From Sphingobacteriales bacterium TSM_CSS (lineage in GTDB: Bacteria; Bacteroidota; Bacteroidia; Chitinophagales; UBA2359): a DNA stretch of 64,000 nucleotides. The position numbers and the translations under genes are program-made. The notes beneath the pieces are model-generated. The model saw only the letters and a list, made by a program, of their open reading frames with translations, was not told where the DNA came from and searched no databases. The first letter of the stretch is position 1; every line of letters begins with the position of its first letter. Of the stretch, positions 17,330-24,819 are shown piece after piece. The DNA lies in the NCBI GenBank assembly GCA_002212985.1, contig NBMY01000086.1, forward strand, positions 1-64,000, read 5' to 3'.

Positions 17330-18310
17330 ATGCGGTTAATACAATACAACAGCCAAAAATATACCGATATTTCGGGTAAAGATGTGGCAGCGTTAACAAC
17401 TACCATTGATAATGACTGCATCAACTGGATTGATGTGGAAGCAGCCGAAGAACAAGTGGTAAAGCAAATTGCCGCCTATTTCTGCCTGCACGAAATGATA
17501 ATAGAAGACATACTCATACAAGACCACCTGCCCAAACTCGAAATCTTTGAAAACCATTTGTTTTTTACCCTTCGCATGTTGTATTACAACAGCAAAGACG
17601 AAGAATTGAACGAAGAGCAACTGAGCATTGTTTTGGGCGAAAACTATGTGCTTTCTTTTCAATCGGGTATTGAAGGAGATGTGTTTGACAATATTTTAGC
17701 AGACCTTAAACTCGGCAAGGGTATTATTCGGAAAGAAAAAACCGATTACCTTTTTTACCGCATACTCGATGCCGTAATTGACGAGTATTTCAATATTTTA
17801 GAACTATTGCGCGAGCAAATTGAAACGCTCGAAGAATTTATTCTCTCCACCCCGCACCCGTCTGAAGCAACTGTGGGGCAAATATTGGAGCTTCGCAAAA
17901 AAATTACCCTCGTTCGCAAATACACCATTCCGCTAAAAGATATTGTAAGCAAACTCAAAACAGCCGATTCGAAATTTATTAACCCCGGCACCATCACCTT
18001 TTTGCAAGACATAAGCGACCAACTTCTGTTACTCAATACCAATTTCGAAACATTTAGAGAAATGTTGAAAGACCTTATGGAATTATATTTGGCCAATTTA
18101 AGCCACAATCTGAACCGCGTAATGAAAACCCTTACCATTGTTGCCACCATTTTTATACCGCTTACCTTTGTTGCCGGCATCTACGGTATGAATTTTGAAA
18201 ACATGCCCGAACTGCACTGGAAATACGGTTATTTTATTATTTGGGGCATAATGCTGCTGCTGGCTTTGCTCATGGTTTACTACATGAAAAAAATGCACTG
18301 GTTTGAGTAA
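17330..18310 (+). CDS. corA: Magnesium/divalent-cation transporter CorA
   Basis: This is an inner-membrane pentameric channel for Mg2+ (or Co2+/Ni2+). The 326-residue length is standard: a large cytoplasmic N-terminal domain of helices, then two C-terminal membrane segments. The first (TIVATIFIPLTFVAGIYGMN) ends in the diagnostic GMN motif at residues 286-288; the second is YFIIWGIMLLLALLMVYYM, with a short basic tail (KKMHWFE). The loop residues MPELHW match the family. It is monocistronic, bounded by a terminator upstream. Confidence 0.92.
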   Translation: MRLIQYNSQKYTDISGKDVAALTTTIDNDCINWIDVEAAEEQVVKQIAAYFCLHEMIIEDILIQDHLPKLEIFENHLFFTLRMLYYNSKDEELNEEQLSIVLGENYVLSFQSGIEGDVFDNILADLKLGKGIIRKEKTDYLFYRILDAVIDEYFNILELLREQIETLEEFILSTPHPSEATVGQILELRKKITLVRKYTIPLKDIVSKLKTADSKFINPGTITFLQDISDQLLLLNTNFETFREMLKDLMELYLANLSHNLNRVMKTLTIVATIFIPLTFVAGIYGMNFENMPELHWKYGYFIIWGIMLLLALLMVYYMKKMHWFE

Positions 18311-18374
18311 TAACTAAAATTTAAAACCGACTACTCTTTACCTTCTACTTTCCACCCATACCAAACCACTTTTC

Positions 18375-19241
18375 ATGACCTACGATTTTGACAAACTCTG
18401 GAACTATGCCAAACCTGCCGATACGGAGCTGGCATTTCTGGAATTATTGCCCAAAGCATTGGAAAGCAACAACCCCGATTACCATTTGCAACTCCTTACC
18501 CAAATTGCCCGTGCCCAAGGGTTGCAGCAGCAGTTCGACCGCGCACACCATACCCTTGATGAAGTGGGAAAACTGCTCAACACGGCTGCTTTTCCTGTTG
18601 CTGCCATTCGTTATTTACTGGAGCGCGGCAGGGTATTCAATTCATCGGGTAAAGCAGCAGAGGCAAAACCGTTTTTTGAACAGGCATTAAAATTGTCGGA
18701 AGAAACCGGAAACGATTTTTACGCTGCCGATGCCCTGCACATGCTGGCAATTGTAACACCGCCCGATGAAGCCCTGCAATGGAACCTTAAAGCCCTGCAA
18801 CTGGCCGAAAGCTCGTCAGACTCCCGAACACAAAAATGGCTGGGTTCTTTGTACAACAACATTGGCTGGACTTACTTTGAGATGGCCGATTACGAAAAAG
18901 CCCTTTCCTTGTTTAAAAAATGTCTGGAGTGGAACGAAAAACACCACCACCATACAGAGGCTTTCATTGCCCGATGGTCGGTTGGTAAAGCCCTTCGCCT
19001 GCAAAACAAGGCTACTGATGCCTTAATAATGCAAACCGCATTGCTCAAAGAAATGATAGACCATAACATGGAAGAAGACGGCTTTGTGTTTGAAGAACTG
19101 GCCGAATGCCTGCTGCAACTAAACCGCCCCGAACAGGCAAAAAAATACTTTGCGGCAGCTTATAACCTGCTTTCAAAAGATATATGGCTGCAAAAAAACG
19201 AAGTAAACCGGCTAACCCGGCTTAAAACTTTGGGTAGTTAA
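18375..19241 (+). CDS. Tetratricopeptide repeat protein
   Basis: This is a 288-residue soluble protein built of helical pairs. Repeats are visible as AKPFFEQALKLSEETGNDFY, a DALHMLAIV segment, GWTYFEMADYEKALSLFKKC and EQAKKYFAAAYNLL. There is no signal peptide. TPR proteins are interaction scaffolds; no partner can be named. It starts 64 bases after corA on the same strand but has no obvious promoter, so cotranscription with corA is possible. Confidence 0.8.
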   Translation: MTYDFDKLWNYAKPADTELAFLELLPKALESNNPDYHLQLLTQIARAQGLQQQFDRAHHTLDEVGKLLNTAAFPVAAIRYLLERGRVFNSSGKAAEAKPFFEQALKLSEETGNDFYAADALHMLAIVTPPDEALQWNLKALQLAESSSDSRTQKWLGSLYNNIGWTYFEMADYEKALSLFKKCLEWNEKHHHHTEAFIARWSVGKALRLQNKATDALIMQTALLKEMIDHNMEEDGFVFEELAECLLQLNRPEQAKKYFAAAYNLLSKDIWLQKNEVNRLTRLKTLGS

Positions 19242-19279
19242 ACCATTTTATCAGCAAATTCACTTTTTTTCAAAAAAAT

Positions 19280-19302
19280 CGGGCAATTTAAAATATTGCC
19301 CG
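19280..19302 (+). terminator. Weak hairpin after the TPR gene
   Basis: CGGGCAAT and ATTGCCCG pair around a short A/T loop, but no T-run follows, so termination is uncertain. Confidence 0.35.
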
Positions 19303-19347
19303 GTGTGGTGCGTCATTCTCTGTGTAATCAAATTCAATACACAAAAA

Positions 19348-19653
19348 ATGAACGTCATCATGGGAAACCAAATTTTCAGAGCTATTGGCTTAGGCATTGC
19401 CGGAACGCTGTTGTTATTATTTGTTCTGCCTGCCCTTTTGAGGCTGCTAATTGTTGCCGCCGTTGTTTCTTTTGTTTACCGCCTTGTACAAAAACGCTAC
19501 CGTTACAAAAGAGCCGCTTATTATTATCGGCAAGACCACCCTCAGGCAGGTTATCATTTACCCCCGCATACACATCAGCCTTACCGCCAAAGGTACAACC
19601 CCGTTTTTGAATCAAACCATTCAGAAGAACCGGTGACCATTAAAATTGGGTAA
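19348..19653 (+). CDS. Small single-pass membrane protein, unknown
   Basis: Starting at MNVIMGNQIF (19348; an alternative ATG lies at 19360) this gives about 101 residues. One long hydrophobic segment (AIGLGIAGTLLLLFVLPALL continuing into LIVAAVVSFVY) is followed by a basic, Tyr/His/Pro-rich tail (KRYRYKRAAYYY, HLPPHTHQPYRQRY). I do not recognise it. It lies 107 bases before the Hsp20 gene on the same strand, which may point to a shared stress-related transcript, but this is only positional. Confidence 0.55.
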   Translation: MNVIMGNQIFRAIGLGIAGTLLLLFVLPALLRLLIVAAVVSFVYRLVQKRYRYKRAAYYYRQDHPQAGYHLPPHTHQPYRQRYNPVFESNHSEEPVTIKIG

Positions 19654-19760
19654 ACCACAGGGTATTTTGTGTGCAATACCGGTCTAAGGCACTTGTTTTA
19701 TCTTAAAATTTAAAGTTAAAAACCATTCATTTTTCTTATCATTAAAATTGTAAAAGCATT

Positions 19761-20183
19761 ATGCACTACGGAAAATCAGCTTGTTATTCAAATGCATGGC
19801 AGCAACAGGGCTGCAAAAGTGGCCGTTTCATGCACGGCGGTTTTTGGGGACGCAACTTTTGGGCTGCTCCGCCGGTAAATATTGAAGAAAAACCCGAAAG
19901 TTTTGAAGTGTACGTTTTCGCACCCGGCTTCAGCAAAGAAGACTTTGTTATTGAGCTATCGGGCAATGTCATGCGCATATCGCTTAAAGAAGAAGCCGGC
20001 AATGTTTCGCAAAACAACTGGATACGCCGCGAATACAGGAATGCCTCATTTGAGCGCAGTTTTGAATTAGGAGATAAAGTAAACACCGCCGGCATTGCAG
20101 CCAAATATGAAAATGGTGTGTTGCAGGTAACTTTACCCAAAAAAGTGGCCGATACGCCCGCGCAAAGCATTAGCGTAGAGTAA
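19761..20183 (+). CDS. Hsp20 / alpha-crystallin small heat shock protein
   Basis: This is an ATP-independent holdase chaperone of 140 residues. The alpha-crystallin domain covers about 38-130: PVNIEEKPESFEVYVFAPGF, FVIELSGNVMRISL, RREYRNASFERSFELGD, then the signature KYENGVLQVTLPKK (about 115-128). The C-terminus AQSISVE carries the I-x-V-type motif that docks oligomers. The N-terminal arm is unusual for its Cys, Gly and Trp/Phe content (SACYSNAWQQQGCKSG; GGFWGRNFW). A terminator follows. Confidence 0.9.
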   Translation: MHYGKSACYSNAWQQQGCKSGRFMHGGFWGRNFWAAPPVNIEEKPESFEVYVFAPGFSKEDFVIELSGNVMRISLKEEAGNVSQNNWIRREYRNASFERSFELGDKVNTAGIAAKYENGVLQVTLPKKVADTPAQSISVE

Positions 20184-20196
20184 AACCATGTATTGC

Positions 20197-20231
20197 TCAA
20201 AAAAAGCCGCCTCAAAAGGGCGGTTTTTTTT
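20197..20231 (+). terminator. Rho-independent terminator after hsp20
   Basis: CCGCC and GGCGG pair around a short A-rich loop, with an A-run before and a run of at least eight T after. Confidence 0.75.
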
Positions 20232-20373
20232 ATGGCTTCTGCTCATCGGATTAAATTATACGGGTAGGGTAATGCCAAAATTGAAAAATATATCTCTTAA
20301 CTTGTTCATTTACAGGTATTTACCACATCTAATCTGTTGTCTTGATACTTATTCTGCCTTGTAAATTGGTTCG

Positions 20374-20401
20374 TTTCGGGGTAGGAGAGGAGGTAATTTT
20401 G
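20374..20401 (+). promoter_or_regulatory. Candidate Bacteroidota promoter
   Basis: TAATTTTG (20394-20401) matches TAnnTTTG. TTTC at 20374-20377, 16 bases upstream, is one base off the -33 TTTG. It lies about 50 bases before the lipoprotein start. Confidence 0.5.
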
Positions 20402-20451
20402 CACCATAAAACCAATTCACCTATTTTTTTCACCTTTCAAAATCCTGTTTT

Positions 20452-20886
20452 ATGTGCATGTTAAAAAACCTTACGGCAGCAGTAGCATTATCTGTGGTAT
20501 TACTGCTTAATGCTTGCAGTTTCAACTTTTCTACCGCAAGCGTAACCAATGTTAGTTTGTGCGAGGCACCCGATGCCGCCGGCAATTGCCCGGCAGACAA
20601 AGCACAGTTTAGCCCCGATGCGCCTATGTTTTACCTTTCCTGTAACCTCAACTTTGCCCCCGAAGATACACAGGTAAAGTTTCAATGGTACAATACAGAC
20701 GGGCAACGTTACCTTATTGACGAAGCTACCCTACGCGCCGGCGATATTGGCAGCGGTTCTACCTTTAATGTTCATGCCAACCTCACAAAACCAACAAACG
20801 GTTGGCCAAAAGGCAATTATGAAGTGGTGGTTTCACTAAACACCGATAATTTTAAACCCATAAGCAAAACCTTTAAGGTCATGTAA
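20452..20886 (+). CDS. Putative lipoprotein, unknown function
   Basis: This is a 144-residue protein (or 142 from the second ATG at 20458). The N-terminus MLKNLTAAVALSVVLLLNAC ends in a lipobox-type LLNAC, so it should be cleaved and lipidated at that Cys. The mature part looks like a single beta-rich domain (VKFQWYNTDGQRYLID; NYEVVVSLNTDNFKPISKTF) with three further Cys residues, resembling Ig-like extracellular modules. I do not recognise the family. It is convergent with the next gene; a hairpin terminator lies between. Confidence 0.65.
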   Translation: MCMLKNLTAAVALSVVLLLNACSFNFSTASVTNVSLCEAPDAAGNCPADKAQFSPDAPMFYLSCNLNFAPEDTQVKFQWYNTDGQRYLIDEATLRAGDIGSGSTFNVHANLTKPTNGWPKGNYEVVVSLNTDNFKPISKTFKVM

Positions 20887-20916
20887 AACCCGTAAGGTTT
20901 TATAGTGCATCAACTA

Positions 20917-20953
20917 CGGCAATACCGCTTTCTGGCAGGATTGCCGTTTTTTT
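20917..20953. terminator. Terminator between convergent genes
   Basis: CGGCAATACC pairs with GGATTGCCG with one bulged base, followed on the plus strand by seven T. Confidence 0.65.
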
Positions 20954-20977
20954 GCTCATATATGGTTATTGTTGTAC

Positions 20978-22405
20978 TTAGCGGTTGCTGCTATCGGTTA
21001 ATTTACTAATCATGCCCTTAAAAATAAACCCGTGAAAAGGTAAAACAGCATACCAGTATAACCTTCCTGCCAAGCCCAATGGTCTGAAGGTTGCTGTTTG
21101 AATTAAATTGTTACCCGAAACTTTAAATTCGAGCCAGGCTTCACCGGGTAGTTTCATTTCGGCAAACAGCAATAAACGCCCTTCCTCCCGGTTGGCATAT
21201 AAAACCCTCCAAAAGTCTAACGTATCGCCGGTATGAATAGTGTTTGGGTTGGTGCGCCCTCTCCTCAACCCCACACCACCGGCTAATTTATCAATAAACC
21301 CCCTTATTTCCCAAAGCCAATTACCGTAATACCAACCGGTTTCGCCTCCAATGCGCCAAATTTTATTGATGCAACTTGTTTTATTTTGTATGCGTCTAAT
21401 TTTTATGTCTTTGTAGCATCCAAACTCAGGCACTCGTATAAAATCGGAAATTTTAAAGTTGAAATTGCTGCTGATGTTTGCATCTTTCCAACTCGACACA
21501 ATTTCATTGCTTTCTATTCGAAGGAATGCTTTTTCAATGGCTTCGCGGTAGCTTAGCGGTGTTATATTTAAAATTTGGTTTAACCTGTTGTCGCTGCAAA
21601 TAACCTCTACCTTCATGCTGTCAACCAAATTTTGAGCAAGTTTGTAGGTGGTGGAGGTAACAAAATATAACCAATAAGAAGATAATTTTGGGGTCATTAC
21701 CGGAACGGTGATGATTCTGCGTTTCAGATTTCTGGCTTCAGCAAACCCTGACAGCATATCTTTATAAGTAAGAATATCGGTGCCGCCAATATCAAAAACA
21801 TGGTCATATGTTTCGGGGTTAAACAAAGATTTTGACAAAAAAGCCAGTACATCGGTAATGCCTATGGGCTGACATTTGGTATTCAGCCATTTTGGAGCAA
21901 TCATAACAGGCAGCTTTTCTACCAAATCTCTTATGATTTCAAAAGACGCGCTGCCGGAGCCAATAATTATGCCGGCTCTTAATGCGGTAAAATGATAGTT
22001 GCCTTTTTTTAACTCTTCTTCTACATTTTTCCGCGACTCTAAATGTTTTGATAAGGCAGACTCGTTTACTATACCGCCAAGATAAATTACCTGTTTAACC
22101 TTTGTCTTATTTAGTGCATTTCTAAAATTAACGGCTGATTGTTTTTCAAGCGTTGAATAATTATCAGATGATGACATGGAATGAACGAGGTAATAAGCGC
22201 CGTCAATATCGGGCGGAATTTTATCTGCAAAATTTTCGTCCAAAAGGTCGGCTTCAATTACGGTAATATTTTCTTTAAGAGATTCGGGGGCACTAAATCT
22301 GTTTTCATCTCTTACACAACATACCACATGGTGTCCGTTGTTAACCAATACCGGAATTAGTCGCTTGCCAATATAACCGGTTGCGCCTGTAAGCAATATT
22401 TTCAT
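20978..22405 (-). CDS. NAD(P)-binding (NmrA/SDR-like) protein with DUF2867 domain
   Basis: This 475-residue protein begins with a Rossmann fold: MKILLTGATGYIGKRLIPVL carries the TGxxGxxG dinucleotide motif, and further atypical-SDR features are YYLVHSM, YLGGIV, LRAGIIIGSGSASFEII and DIGGTDILTYKDML. The last third (about 335-475: GGETGWYYGNWLWEIRGFID, LDFWRVLYANREEGRLLLFA) matches DUF2867, often fused to such domains. The family resembles quinone- or lipid-modifying NAD(P)H proteins, but no reaction is established. The orientation is opposite to both neighbours. Confidence 0.8.
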   Translation of the reverse strand: MKILLTGATGYIGKRLIPVLVNNGHHVVCCVRDENRFSAPESLKENITVIEADLLDENFADKIPPDIDGAYYLVHSMSSSDNYSTLEKQSAVNFRNALNKTKVKQVIYLGGIVNESALSKHLESRKNVEEELKKGNYHFTALRAGIIIGSGSASFEIIRDLVEKLPVMIAPKWLNTKCQPIGITDVLAFLSKSLFNPETYDHVFDIGGTDILTYKDMLSGFAEARNLKRRIITVPVMTPKLSSYWLYFVTSTTYKLAQNLVDSMKVEVICSDNRLNQILNITPLSYREAIEKAFLRIESNEIVSSWKDANISSNFNFKISDFIRVPEFGCYKDIKIRRIQNKTSCINKIWRIGGETGWYYGNWLWEIRGFIDKLAGGVGLRRGRTNPNTIHTGDTLDFWRVLYANREEGRLLLFAEMKLPGEAWLEFKVSGNNLIQTATFRPLGLAGRLYWYAVLPFHGFIFKGMISKLTDSSNR

Positions 22406-22792
22406 ATAAAGTTTTTAAAAAAGCAGCTAATTGCCTTTATTACAGTTTTTGGCAAAAAGTGCCGTTGGCAGTTTTTCATTTAACAGTATTAACAGCAAAG
22501 TTGGGTAGTTGTTTTTTTGCGTAGCGGTTAAAGTACATAAACCTTACCAAATTACCATTCCTGTAACAGTTGGCTTACTCAAAGGTTGCAGGTAATTTTT
22601 TATAAGTGGCGTTTTTATTAACCTTTCTAACTTTTTATGGTTGTTTTTCGTTAATTTCCGTTCTCCAGTCGCGCTTCAGTTGACCGGTTTTTACCCTCCA
22701 AAGTGTAATAATGTTGGTTCATAGTGCAACACGTTAAAGTGTTTCAATTTTTCACGGTGCATATTGCAGAAAATGACTCCAATAGATAGCTG

Positions 22793-22821
22793 TTTATTCG
22801 CAAAATAAGATTATATTTTTG
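22793..22821 (+). promoter_or_regulatory. Candidate promoter of the hydroxylase gene
   Basis: TATTTTTG (22814-22821) matches TAnnTTTG, and TTTA at 22793-22796, 17 bases upstream, is close to the -33 TTTG. The leader would be about 120 bases and include the inverted repeat at 22909-22938. Confidence 0.4.
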
Positions 22822-22908
22822 CATAAATTACTGTAACCTTTGCGCAGTGGTAAAACATTCCAATTTTTTCTCCTGCCGGAACGAACCGGAGTATGTGGTT
22901 TATTGTTT

Positions 22909-22938
22909 AACATGAATAATCGTTCATTTATTCATGTT
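22909..22938. promoter_or_regulatory. Perfect 11-base inverted repeat before a start codon
   Basis: AACATGAATAA (22909-22919) and TTATTCATGTT (22928-22938) are perfect complements around an 8-base spacer, ending 7 bases before the ATG at 22946. It may be an operator for a dimeric repressor or an RNA hairpin covering the ribosome-binding region. Confidence 0.5.
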
Positions 22939-22945
22939 TTAAGGC

Positions 22946-23983
22946 ATGGTAAACTATTTCGAGATATTTGTAAACGGCTATAAAAATTACGCCAACTATT
23001 TATGGCAGGAAATTACCCACCCCGGCTGGCACAATTATTTTTACTGGCTGCTGGGCGTTTCGGCAATTTTTTGGATGTTGGAATGGATAAGGCCATGGCG
23101 GCAGCAGCAGCCAAAATTCCGGAAAGATTTTTGGCTCGATTTTTTTTACATGTTTTTCAATTTTTTTCTCTTTTCACTCATCATTTACAATGCCGCTTCC
23201 GATGTGGTAGTAAATCTTTTCAACAAACTGCTGGCAAGTGCGGGCATTACCAATTTGGTAGCCCTAAATGTGCGGGCCATGCCCGTTTGGGCACACTTGC
23301 TGCTGGGTTTTGTTGTGCGCGATTTTGTGCAGTGGTGGATTCACCGCCTCTTGCACCGTTCCAACACCTTATGGGAGTTCCATAAGGTGCATCATTCGGT
23401 GGAGCAAATGGGGTTTGCCGCACACCTTCGGTATCATTGGATGGAAAACGTGGTGTACCGCAGCATTGAGTACATTCCTTTGGCACTTATTGGCATTGGG
23501 CTGAACGATTTTTTTGTAATACATATTTTTACTTTAGCCGTTGGGCACTATAACCACTCCAACATAACGGTAAACGGTTATGTTACTGCCGGCATATTGG
23601 GCTTGCTGCTGGGTGCGGTGGCGGCGGTTGGCGCTTTTGATATACAGGTGCTTCCTGTCGGTTGGGGTTGGCCATTTCGGGTAGCAGTGGTTTTAGCATC
23701 GGGCATATTGGTTTCGTTGCTGCTGGGGCGGCATATAAAATATATTTTCAACAGCCCCGAAATGCATATCTGGCATCATGCCTACCAAATGCCTTCTTCG
23801 CATCGGTATGGCATTAACTTCGGGCTTACTTTGGCGTTGTGGGATTACATTTTCGGCACTGCTTATATTCCGTATAACGGGCGTGATATACGGCTCGGTT
23901 TTCCGGGTGTTGAGCGTTTCCCTCATAATTTTATTACTCAAAACCTGCACGGTTTAGGCTTGCCCGAACAGGAACAGCCATAG
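22946..23983 (+). CDS. Sterol desaturase / fatty acid hydroxylase family protein
   Basis: This is a 345-residue inner-membrane protein with several hydrophobic segments. The di-iron histidine motifs are present: HRLLHR (about 132-137), HKVHHSVEQ (about 145-153) and, near the C-terminus, HIWHHAYQMPSSHRYGINFG. WDYIFGTAYIP after the last cluster is typical. It presumably hydroxylates or desaturates a membrane lipid or carotenoid; the substrate cannot be told. It has its own long upstream region with a perfect inverted repeat just before the ATG, hinting at specific control. It is followed by nfu on the same strand with a separate promoter. Confidence 0.85.
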   Translation: MVNYFEIFVNGYKNYANYLWQEITHPGWHNYFYWLLGVSAIFWMLEWIRPWRQQQPKFRKDFWLDFFYMFFNFFLFSLIIYNAASDVVVNLFNKLLASAGITNLVALNVRAMPVWAHLLLGFVVRDFVQWWIHRLLHRSNTLWEFHKVHHSVEQMGFAAHLRYHWMENVVYRSIEYIPLALIGIGLNDFFVIHIFTLAVGHYNHSNITVNGYVTAGILGLLLGAVAAVGAFDIQVLPVGWGWPFRVAVVLASGILVSLLLGRHIKYIFNSPEMHIWHHAYQMPSSHRYGINFGLTLALWDYIFGTAYIPYNGRDIRLGFPGVERFPHNFITQNLHGLGLPEQEQP

Positions 23984-23996
23984 CAAACTCAAAAGG

Positions 23997-24024
23997 TTTG
24001 TACGCTCCGAACCGTGTATATTTG
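23997..24024 (+). promoter_or_regulatory. Bacteroidota promoter of nfu
   Basis: TTTG (23997-24000) and TATATTTG (24017-24024) match both consensus boxes with a 16-base spacer; the start codon lies about 70 bases downstream. Confidence 0.6.
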
Positions 24025-24093
24025 CCGCTTTGATAAACAAAACGAGTAGAATTTTTGTTTTGCATCCACCTGAACTTATAAAACACCTGTCAC

Positions 24094-24708
24094 ATGAACA
24101 CCGTAACAAAAGTTGTCAGTATATACACAGAGGCCACACCCAACCCGGCCACCATGAAATTTGTGGTAAATTACATGTTGCTGCCGCAAAACAGCGCCGA
24201 TTTTCCAACACCTGAAAGCGCCAAAGGTATTGCACCCCTTGCCGAAGCGCTGTTTAGTAATTTTGACTATGTAAGCGGCGTTTTTATTATGAATAACTTT
24301 GTGACCGTTACTAAAAAAAGCGATAGCATTGACTGGTTTGACATTGTGGCGCCATTGCGCGATTTTATTCGCACCTACATATCGGAGGGAGGTGAAATAG
24401 TGAATGCGGCTGCACTGCAAACCAAATTTGCCGCCGACCCCGATGCAAACCCCAATGCAATTACCGAAGAAGACTCCGAAGTGGTAATTAAGATAAAAGA
24501 TTTATTGGTTAAATACGTGCAGCCTGCCGTTGAAATGGACGGCGGCGCAATTGTTTTCCGTTCATTTAGCAATGGTGTGCTAACGCTTGGAATGCAGGGT
24601 TCCTGCAGCGGCTGTCCTTCTTCAACCATTACGCTAAAAGCAGGCATTGAAGGAATGCTCAAAAGAATGATACCCGATGTAAAAGCAGTAGAAGCCGAAA
24701 TGCTGTAA
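24094..24708 (+). CDS. nfu: NifU/Nfu-type iron-sulfur cluster scaffold
   Basis: This is a carrier that holds a 4Fe-4S cluster and passes it to apo-enzymes. It has an N-terminal Nfu_N domain (EATPNPATMKFVVN near residues 11-24) and a C-terminal NifU domain (about 125-204: VKYVQPAVEMDGGAIVF, then CSGCPSS, whose Cys171 and Cys174 form the conserved CxxC that bridges the cluster in the dimer). The 204-residue length matches two-domain Nfu proteins of Bacteroidota. It has its own promoter and a strong terminator. Confidence 0.9.
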   Translation: MNTVTKVVSIYTEATPNPATMKFVVNYMLLPQNSADFPTPESAKGIAPLAEALFSNFDYVSGVFIMNNFVTVTKKSDSIDWFDIVAPLRDFIRTYISEGGEIVNAAALQTKFAADPDANPNAITEEDSEVVIKIKDLLVKYVQPAVEMDGGAIVFRSFSNGVLTLGMQGSCSGCPSSTITLKAGIEGMLKRMIPDVKAVEAEML

Positions 24709-24732
24709 GAATTTCTTAATGTTCCGAGAGCT

Positions 24733-24770
24733 AAAAAAAATCCGTTGTGTAGTTGCACAACGGATTTTTT
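24733..24770. terminator. Strong bidirectional terminator
   Basis: AAAATCCGTTGTG and CACAACGGATTTT pair perfectly around a short loop, with A-run and T-run flanks. It serves nfu (+) and can serve the convergent OmpA-family gene (-). Confidence 0.85.
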
Positions 24771-24819
24771 ATATAAGGCTCAAAATATTATTATTTTATT
24801 GCCTGCGAAACACAATTTC

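Larger units (their letters stand above)
22406..22945. other. 540-base divergent intergenic region
   Basis: No gene is supported. It separates the divergent DUF2867 and hydroxylase genes and holds a -7 box (22814-22821) and a perfect inverted repeat close to the hydroxylase start (22909-22938). The remainder is AT-rich with no structure I can name. Confidence 0.5.

Noticed and set aside
19280..19302. Firm terminator call after the TPR gene
   Set aside because: The hairpin is good but lacks a T-run, so it is listed only as a weak candidate.
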